From JAVBNH01 sp031551635 (GTDB lineage: Bacteria; Bacillota; Clostridia; Oscillospirales; Acutalibacteraceae), in the NCBI GenBank assembly GCA_031551635.1, contig JAVBNH010000004.1, forward strand, positions 1-64,000: DNA of 64,000 nt. The letters are read 5' to 3'. The notes beneath the pieces were generated by a model that was given only the letters and a program-made list of their open reading frames with translations, was not told where the DNA came from and searched no databases. The position numbers and the translations under genes are program-made. Below, one piece after another: positions 58,876 to 64,000 of the stretch (the stretch's first letter is position 1; the number at the start of each line of letters is the position of its first letter).

Positions 58876-58904
58876 ATTATAACAAAAGTCTATTTTAAAG
58901 TAAA
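58876..58904 (-). promoter_or_regulatory. possible promoter of the M28 gene
   Basis: Minus-strand TTTACT (58904-58899), 17-bp spacer, TATAAT (58881-58876). The leader includes a 9-bp inverted repeat AAAGCTTTT/AAAAGCTTT without a T tract. Confidence 0.45.
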
Positions 58905-58947
58905 CAGAAAATAAGAATATTAAGAAGAAATTGTTAATTTTGTTAAT

Positions 58948-59301
58948 TTATTTTGCTCTTGGTTTTGTTAAGAAGGATACTGAAAGCCCGCTTAAAATTG
59001 CCGCCATTATTCCTGCGGAACCGGCAATAAGCGGTCCGGAAATCGCGCCGAGCAGTCCCTTTTGAGCAATTGCCTGTTTTGTGCCTTCAACCAACAGAGT
59101 ACCGAAGCCTGTTAAAGGAACAGTTGCGCCGCATCCCGCCCATTCAATAAGCGGCTGATAAACACCAATTGAGCCGAGAACAACGCCCAACACAACAAAA
59201 CCAACTAGAATCCTGCCCGGCGTCAGCTTTGTGTAATCAACCAGGATTTGCCCAATGGCACAGATTAAACCGCCGACTAGAAAAGCCTTTAAAAACATCA
59301 T
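58948..59301 (-). CDS. spoVAE: stage V sporulation protein AE
   Basis: A 117-residue membrane protein of about four helices matching SpoVAE/SpoVAEB: LKAFLVGGLICAIGQILVDY, TPGRILVGFVVLGVVLGSIG and GTLLVEGTKQAIAQKGLLGA. It forms part of the channel that moves dipicolinic acid into the spore. The companion genes spoVAC and spoVAD are not here. It is the clearest sign of sporulation in the window. Confidence 0.88.
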   Translation of the reverse strand: MMFLKAFLVGGLICAIGQILVDYTKLTPGRILVGFVVLGVVLGSIGVYQPLIEWAGCGATVPLTGFGTLLVEGTKQAIAQKGLLGAISGPLIAGSAGIMAAILSGLSVSFLTKPRAK

Positions 59302-59391
59302 TTTTTATCATATCCTTTATCAATTTTCAGCGTAAACTGATAAAGCTATTATCGGTGAAAGAGCGGTTTTATATTACAAACAATAATTAGC

Positions 59392-59421
59392 AAAAAGCGC
59401 CGAAAAAAATTTTCGACGCTA
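59392..59421 (-). terminator. terminator of the aldolase-ChbG operon
   Basis: Minus-strand stem AGCGTCGAAAA/TTTTCGGCGCT (one G-U) followed by T5. Repeat copy H sits between the gene stop and this hairpin. Confidence 0.75.
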
Positions 59422-59440
59422 AAAACGACTTTAATAATTT

Positions 59441-59516
59441 CTGACAAGGGCTTGGCTTGCAAAGCCACAACCCAAAACTTGTTTTTTAATGATCTTTCAG
59501 TTTATTAAGATACTAA
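59441..59516 (-). repeat. 77-bp intergenic repeat, copy H (degenerate)
   Basis: The most diverged copy. TTAGTATCTTAATAAACTGA begins it and the end reads CCTTGTCAG; the hairpin keeps only part of the stem. It lies just after the ChbG stop, sense. Confidence 0.8.
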
Positions 59517-59522
59517 TAACCC

Positions 59523-60416
59523 TTATTGAGCCTTTCTCATTTCAGCGAGGTCACGGTAATTTATGTAGACAACGCCCTTGCTCTCGAGGTATTTTCTGGT
59601 TTCAGGGTCGCTGAAAAGACGGTGCTCCCAAACGCGAGCCTGCCAGTTAGAGGTGATATTTTTCAGCTCGTCACACTCAATTGAAGGATGTATGAAAATT
59701 TCAGTGATTTCGCCGTCGACAATGTTCACAAGCCTTCCCAGCTCGAATTCCTTGAATGCCTCAAAGCTTGCTCTGATTTTTTCATCCCAGTGAGTAAAGA
59801 GGAGATGGTCAACAAGCGGAACCTTATTCTCGTCTGCAAGGCGGCAGATACCCTTGACAAGCATATTAGCCATGGTCATATCATCAGGGCTTATTGGCAG
59901 TCCTTTAGGCGCGTTTTGCGGCAGAATTTTTCTGAACATCCGGAAGGGATAGCCGAGCTCGCCGCAGATTTCAAAGGTTTTCGGAAGAACCTCCTGATTT
60001 CCGTTTAGACCGTAGAGACAGCCCATATGATTATCAAGATGAGAGGGCTTGAAATCAAACAGCGCGGCCTTTGCAATCTGTGCGCGTATTTCCTTTTCGA
60101 CCTCGTCTATGTCCGCTGCTTCTTCAAATTCATCATTTTCAGGGAACATATAACCGTATTTATCGACAAGCGAGGGTACATTGTCCGCGACAGGTCTCCA
60201 GCGGTAGCGTCCCCATTCGGCTGTTAGAGTCAGGTGCAGTCCGATAGCGTATTGCGGGTGCTCAGCAGCCCACTTGAAAGCGTCGACTGCCCATGAGCAG
60301 GGCGTCATAATTGTCGCAGAGGAAATTCCCCCCATTTCAAGAAGCTCTTTTGTCGCGATGTTCGCGGCACAGCACATTCCAAAGTCATCAGCATTAACGA
60401 TTAAATATTTTGCCAT
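59523..60416 (-). CDS. ChbG/HpnK (YdjC) family carbohydrate deacetylase
   Basis: A 297-residue protein with YdjC motifs LIVNADDFGMCCAAN (metal Asp pair), IGLHLTLTAEWGRYRWRPV and PSHLDNHMGCLYG (second His region). It should deacetylate an N-acetylated oligosaccharide. The ATG at 60416 follows GAAAGGAATT. It lies after the DapA-family aldolase gene on the same strand and probably shares its transcript. Paralogue of 17667-18497, here in a catabolic setting. Confidence 0.87.
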   Translation of the reverse strand: MAKYLIVNADDFGMCCAANIATKELLEMGGISSATIMTPCSWAVDAFKWAAEHPQYAIGLHLTLTAEWGRYRWRPVADNVPSLVDKYGYMFPENDEFEEAADIDEVEKEIRAQIAKAALFDFKPSHLDNHMGCLYGLNGNQEVLPKTFEICGELGYPFRMFRKILPQNAPKGLPISPDDMTMANMLVKGICRLADENKVPLVDHLLFTHWDEKIRASFEAFKEFELGRLVNIVDGEITEIFIHPSIECDELKNITSNWQARVWEHRLFSDPETRKYLESKGVVYINYRDLAEMRKAQ

Positions 60417-60512
60417 AAAATCAATTCCTTTCAATTCATTTTATTCTTTTTGGATTTCAATTTACCAATTGCTACGCGCATTATGCCAGCCTTTACGTTA
60501 AGCTTACCCGGT

Positions 60513-61421
60513 CTAAAAGACGTCGTGCCTTTTCGCCCAGCGATAGAAGTTATCAAGCGCAGCAAGTTTGCCTTCAGAGAGATTATGCGCGCCTCTGGTG
60601 TACCATTTCATAGGCACACCCTGCAAGCTTACAAGGTATTTTGCTGTAGCGGTAAAGCCGCCCTCAAGCGCACCGTTTATATGCAGAACATTAGCGTGCT
60701 GCTCCTCGGCTTCTTCCATATTTCCAGCTGCGAAGGCATCCCACATTCTACGGAAGCTCTTGATGCCGCAGGTCGTGACTGTCGCCTGAACTCCCCTCGC
60801 GCCTGCCTTATACGCCTCGAGCAGCAACGGGACATTAGCCTGAAGCACATTGGAGCTGCCCTGAACGGCGATTTTTTCCTTGATTTTTTCCATGGTGCAG
60901 GTGGTGTCCTTGATGCCGTAAATCTTGCCGGTCTTGACCAGCTCACCGTAGGCATAGCCGCTGATTAGGTGATTTTTGTAGCCGGGATATTCATAGAGAA
61001 GAATAGGAAGCCTTGAGTGTGACGCAAGCTCGCTAAGGTATGTTATCTGACGGTTGTCGTCGTTGCCGTAGCCCTTTGTGACGAGTACAATACCGTCAAC
61101 GCCGGAGTCCTCCATGCGCTTGAGCTCGTCAAGCTGCCCGAGCCAAGTAGGCTCAAGGTTTCCGGTGGCGAAAACCTTGACATTTTTATCTGGATTGCTC
61201 TTAACTGTTAACGCAGCGACTTTAACGCGTTCGTCAAGAGACATTTCACCCATTTCAGAGCTGCCGCAGACAGTAAATAAATGATGCGCGCCCTGCGCAA
61301 CCTGCCAGCGGACATATTCGGGGTAGACATCAAAATCTATTGAGCGGTCTTCATTGAAGGGCGTCAGCATTAAAGCGTAACACCCGCCGTAGTTTTTTAC
61401 ATAATCATCATAAACAGACAT
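60513..61421 (-). CDS. DapA/NanA-family aldolase
   Basis: A 302-residue TIM-barrel protein: N-terminal GGCYALMLTPFNEDRSIDFD, FTVCGSSEMGEMSLDER (the GTTGE-type substrate loop), Tyr in LLYEYPGY and the Schiff-base Lys in YGIKDTTCT. The family covers dihydrodipicolinate synthase, N-acetylneuraminate lyase and sugar-acid aldolases. With a ChbG deacetylase neighbour, a sugar-acid or sialic-acid-like substrate is more likely than lysine synthesis, but this is inference. Start ATG 61421. Confidence 0.85.
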   Translation of the reverse strand: MSVYDDYVKNYGGCYALMLTPFNEDRSIDFDVYPEYVRWQVAQGAHHLFTVCGSSEMGEMSLDERVKVAALTVKSNPDKNVKVFATGNLEPTWLGQLDELKRMEDSGVDGIVLVTKGYGNDDNRQITYLSELASHSRLPILLYEYPGYKNHLISGYAYGELVKTGKIYGIKDTTCTMEKIKEKIAVQGSSNVLQANVPLLLEAYKAGARGVQATVTTCGIKSFRRMWDAFAAGNMEEAEEQHANVLHINGALEGGFTATAKYLVSLQGVPMKWYTRGAHNLSEGKLAALDNFYRWAKRHDVF

Positions 61422-61429
61422 AATTATCC

Positions 61430-61672
61430 TCACATTTTCTTTATATTTTTACAACAAGAGAAGCATAAATAATTCTCTTTATAATCAATTAAATCATTTT
61501 GTTCACCGCAAAAAGCACAATAATTTTGACTTCTTGTCATATAAATTCCTAATTCCGTTAAAATTATTTCAAGTGTCGAGTCGGTTGTAATATTTAAAAA
61601 ATCTCGGAATTCTTTCGGAAGTGTTATCCTGCCTAAGTTATCAACTTTTCTTTTTATTCCCGAATTTCTCAT
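61430..61672 (-). CDS. AbrB-type regulator with C-terminal zinc-finger-like tail
   Basis: An 80-residue protein: N-terminal swapped-hairpin domain (IKRKVDNLGRITLPKEFRDF) like AbrB/SpoVT, then CAFCGEQ and CFSCC, a four-cysteine motif suited to zinc. ATG at 61672 after TTGAGGTGG. Its TGA stop overlaps the Shine-Dalgarno region of the aldolase gene, indicating translational coupling. It probably regulates its own operon. Confidence 0.82.
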   Translation of the reverse strand: MRNSGIKRKVDNLGRITLPKEFRDFLNITTDSTLEIILTELGIYMTRSQNYCAFCGEQNDLIDYKENYLCFSCCKNIKKM

Positions 61673-61700
61673 AAGCCACCTCAACAATAAAGATTGTTAT

Positions 61701-61729
61701 AGGATAACACCTAAATTGATGATTGTCAA
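61701..61729 (-). promoter_or_regulatory. promoter of the AbrB-aldolase-ChbG operon
   Basis: Minus-strand -35 TTGACA (61729-61724), 17-bp spacer, -10 TATCCT (61706-61701). Confidence 0.6.
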
Positions 61730-61733
61730 TAAG

Positions 61734-61774
61734 CATTTGCTTAGTATTAGTAAATTTATTCTTACAAGCAAATG
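61734..61774. promoter_or_regulatory. inverted repeat in the divergent AbrB/XRE control region
   Basis: CATTTGCTT (61734-61742) and AAGCAAATG (61766-61774) are perfect inverse copies 23 bp apart, beside the AbrB promoter and just before the XRE gene. It is a candidate operator for either regulator. Confidence 0.5.
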
Positions 61775-61801
61775 AAGTAAACTATCAATGAGGTGAAATA
61801 A

Positions 61802-62035
61802 ATGGAAGATAAAAATAAAGAAAAGTTTATTCAGCTTGGTTTAAACATTGCCTTTTACCGAAAGCGCAAGGGTCTGACACAAGAAAAGCTTGCTGAAATT
61901 GTCGGCTTAAGCAGAAATCATATAAGTAAAATTGAAGCAATGAACATAAACAGCTCACTCTCTCTGGATGCGCTGTTCGATATTGCGGAAGCTTTAGATA
62001 TAAGTGCAGAGAGACTGCTGGAGATAAGGGACTAA
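61802..62035 (+). CDS. XRE-type regulator
   Basis: A 77-residue single HTH protein: LGLNIAFYRKRKGLTQEKLAE, IVGLSRNHISKIEA, then LDALFDIAEALDISAERLLE. AATGAGGTGAAATAA precedes the ATG. It is divergent from the AbrB-aldolase-ChbG operon and may repress it through the inverted repeat in the shared control region. Confidence 0.88.
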   Translation: MEDKNKEKFIQLGLNIAFYRKRKGLTQEKLAEIVGLSRNHISKIEAMNINSSLSLDALFDIAEALDISAERLLEIRD

Positions 62036-62062
62036 AGAAAATAATGCTTGTTACCTCACCCC

Positions 62063-62097
62063 TAGTCCCCAGTCCCTAGTCCCTAATCCCTAATCCC
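62063..62097. repeat. five tandem heptamers of TAGTCCC type
   Basis: TAGTCCC, CAGTCCC, TAGTCCC, TAATCCC and TAATCCC follow without gaps, just before the stop of the propeller/barrel gene and after the XRE gene. Confidence 0.8.
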
Positions 62098-62099
62098 TA

Positions 62100-64000
62100 T
62101 CAATCACTGATTAAGCCAAAATATTTCGCAAGCCAGTAGGACTGGAGGAAAATTGTCCCGTCCTCAAAGCGCATACTGTTGCCCCCGTCGGCACGGAAGG
62201 GGTTTCCGTCATATTTCTGGATATATTTCTCATCGTTCGGAAGCGGTGCGACAAGCTGCTTTCCTCCGCCGAAAATTTCCTGACCTCTGTCGTAAACAAG
62301 TTCAGGGCGCTTACTGTTCAGGCACTTCCAGTGCAAGAGGTCAAGCGGCAGCTCCTCGAGAGTCGCAACTGCATTTTCAATGTCGCAGTGCTCGTCGGTC
62401 AATACTCCGTAAAGCACGTTCCAGAGCGGGCAGCGTTCAATTCTCTGGCTTTCCCAGTGGTGATTTATTCCCATGAGATAATATTGCCTGATTTCAGGGT
62501 CTGTCTCATACATCAGCAAAGGTGTGACTGCCAAAAAGCCGAGATGGTCGTCAATATGCACAACATGAGCATCATTAATTCTGTATTGCAAACAATTTGC
62601 GGCAAAACGCTGCTGCCTGATTAAACGAAGATATTCTGTTTGATATTTTTCGTCACCGGAAAAATGATAACAGGTCTTGAGGTATGAGAGCATTTCAAGA
62701 GAGTTAATTCCGCGCTCCCAGAACCATTTATCGTCATAATTCAGCGCCTCAGGTGTCCAGTGTGCCCAGGTTGTCGGCTTGCCGTCATAGTCAACAAGGG
62801 TATAATTATTCGCGATTATATAATCAAGCATCCCGCAGAGGACTTTTGATATTTCTTCTTTTTCTTTTTTATCAGCGCAATAATCGAAATAAAGAGCGAA
62901 GCCGTAATAATGACCTGTCGTCTCATCGCTGGAGGTTTCGCATTTCCACTCAAGGTCACCCATGTCATCGGTGGTATGGAACCATTCATGATGCCCGTTT
63001 CCGTAGCCCCTTTCACCCGGGCGTCGATATGCCCTGACGACAAAACCTTCAATGCCGGAAACTTTGAAAAGACGCAGAAGGGCTTTCATAGAGCGTCTTG
63101 CGAGCTCAAGGGCTTCCTTATCCTTTGTAGCGGCGTAACGCATTACCTGGCAAGCCATATAACTGGCAGTCCATAAGCCGTCATTGTCGGACACCTCGAC
63201 CGCGCCGCTCTCGACATTGCCGTGCTCGGAGAGGTTTCGAATGGTAACAAAGCCCGCGTCGCGTACATTATATTTTTCAGTCATAGCCTGATAATAATCG
63301 GCTTTCTCGCGAAGAGTCATCATTTTTGTCGTAATAAGACTGACACCTTTATTTGTTCCGACTAGAATTAAAGAGCTGTCCTCGTTAGCCGCGACTGCTG
63401 TGACCTCCTCGTCGGGAATCCATCTCTCGAAGCCGATAAATTTTTTCTTTGTTCCGTCAAGGACATAAAGACCGATTTTTGTACCTATGTATTTCGCGCC
63501 GTCACCCGATATAAAAATCTTTGTGACCTCAGCCTTCGGGAAGGCTTCAATATCCTTTGATGTCAGCCAGAAGCCCTTTGAATCATATAAGCAGAGCCCT
63601 TCCTCGGTGCCGCACCAGATATAATTCGCTTTGTCCTTAGCCATTGACGCAATTGTGTTTGTCGGCATTCCGGATATTTCGGGATTTATCCCTGACCAGC
63701 GCGGGCGTTTGCCGTGAAGAGCCATCAGCATCAAGGGATTCGAGACAAAAACATCACCCTCGCCGCATGCCGCCATGCAAAGAGCGTTGCCGCCGTCAAC
63801 CTCGCTGTAATGCTCAAAGCCCTCACCGTTGAAGGTATAGACAGAATCAACCGTGCACAGCCAAGTTGTGCCTTGCAAATCTGTGTCAATTGCAACAGCC
63901 TCGGAATCGATTTCCTGTGAGTAAACAGCCTTGTCATTCTTGATTTTGTAAAGAGTTTCGCCGCAGCCGCACCAGACAAAACCGTCTTTGTCAGCATGAA
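62100..64000 (-). CDS. beta-propeller/helical-barrel protein, putative carbohydrate-active (paralogue 2, N-terminus outside window)
   Basis: The frame is open to the right edge, so the N-terminus is missing. Visible first: propeller blades such as NYIWCGTEEGLCLYD, GAKYIGTKIGLYVLDG and SSLILVGTNKGVSLI. A helical-barrel region follows with ETSSDETTGHYYG, DGKPTTWAHW and KYDGNPFRA..YWLAKYFGLI. These motifs match the gene at 25511-27286. There is no stop or frameshift in the visible part. I do not know a characterised family. The neighbouring ChbG and aldolase genes imply carbohydrate metabolism. Confidence 0.6.
   Translation of the reverse strand, partial: HADKDGFVWCGCGETLYKIKNDKAVYSQEIDSEAVAIDTDLQGTTWLCTVDSVYTFNGEGFEHYSEVDGGNALCMAACGEGDVFVSNPLMLMALHGKRPRWSGINPEISGMPTNTIASMAKDKANYIWCGTEEGLCLYDSKGFWLTSKDIEAFPKAEVTKIFISGDGAKYIGTKIGLYVLDGTKKKFIGFERWIPDEEVTAVAANEDSSLILVGTNKGVSLITTKMMTLREKADYYQAMTEKYNVRDAGFVTIRNLSEHGNVESGAVEVSDNDGLWTASYMACQVMRYAATKDKEALELARRSMKALLRLFKVSGIEGFVVRAYRRPGERGYGNGHHEWFHTTDDMGDLEWKCETSSDETTGHYYGFALYFDYCADKKEKEEISKVLCGMLDYIIANNYTLVDYDGKPTTWAHWTPEALNYDDKWFWERGINSLEMLSYLKTCYHFSGDEKYQTEYLRLIRQQRFAANCLQYRINDAHVVHIDDHLGFLAVTPLLMYETDPEIRQYYLMGINHHWESQRIERCPLWNVLYGVLTDEHCDIENAVATLEELPLDLLHWKCLNSKRPELVYDRGQEIFGGGKQLVAPLPNDEKYIQKYDGNPFRADGGNSMRFEDGTIFLQSYWLAKYFGLISD

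Noticed and set aside
11261..59516. The repeat family as a CRISPR array
   Set aside because: Copies are kilobases apart and not regularly spaced, and there are no cas genes.

Overview
The window looks like a chromosomal segment of a spore-forming anaerobic member of the Clostridia, most likely Oscillospirales (Ruminococcaceae-like). The evidence is: SpoVAE; a complete V-type ATPase operon with no F-type genes in view; dockerin-bearing leucine-rich-repeat surface proteins; an AbrB-type regulator; a kinase-like protein with PASTA domains; Gram-positive style ribosome binding sites; and many sigma-A type promoters with 17-bp spacers. This placement is inferred from gene content, not from a database search.

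Layout. 1-6.7 kb: a dockerin/LRR surface protein cut by the left edge, an Lsa-type ABC-F ribosome-protection gene with an attenuation-type leader, a HAD hydrolase, a secreted GH16 glucanase and two small conserved proteins. 6.8-15.6 kb: a nine-gene V-ATPase operon (G-C-I-K-F-E-A-B-D, minus strand). 15.9-20.5 kb: a DUF4830-like protein, a sigma-factor/zinc-motif pair, a ChbG-type deacetylase, a GPH sugar symporter and tRNA-Pro. 20.5-21.4 kb: a small accessory patch of three tiny genes with two copies of a 77-bp repeat. 21.5-27.3 kb: alpha/beta hydrolase, tRNA-Gln, and a two-gene operon of a beta-propeller/helical-barrel protein and a GH38 alpha-mannosidase. 27.4-30.5 kb: an FHA-SEDS cell-wall pair and a cysteine-rich protein. 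30.4-32.8 kb: a recent IS1634-like insertion flanked by 125-bp perfect direct repeats. 32.8-41.1 kb: LarA-like protein, PHP phosphoesterase, HAD, AlkA-like glycosylase, 6-phosphogluconate dehydrogenase and a metallophosphoesterase. 41.1-47.8 kb: LytTR and XRE-cupin regulators, two acyl-CoA synthetases and a DUF4838 glycosidase-like protein. 47.9-59.3 kb: PLP decarboxylase, PolA, DusB, tyrosine phosphatase, a zinc-ribbon pseudokinase, a second dockerin/LRR protein, an M28 peptidase and SpoVAE. 59.4-64 kb: ChbG, a DapA-family aldolase, AbrB and XRE regulators, and a second propeller/barrel protein cut by the right edge.

How it fits together. Much of the window concerns glycans: GH16, GH38, DUF4838, two ChbG deacetylases, a GPH symporter, an aldolase and two paralogous propeller/barrel proteins. 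The two paralogues share conserved polar motifs and may be an undescribed carbohydrate-active family.

The most unusual features are (1) an eight-copy, strand-biased, structured 77-bp intergenic repeat, often in 5' leaders or overlapping stop codons; (2) an IS whose long target duplication appears to have rebuilt the promoter it struck; (3) a three-codon leader ORF plus terminator before the ABC-F gene; and (4) a PASTA kinase homologue lacking its catalytic residues. No CRISPR array, prophage or complete defence system was seen.
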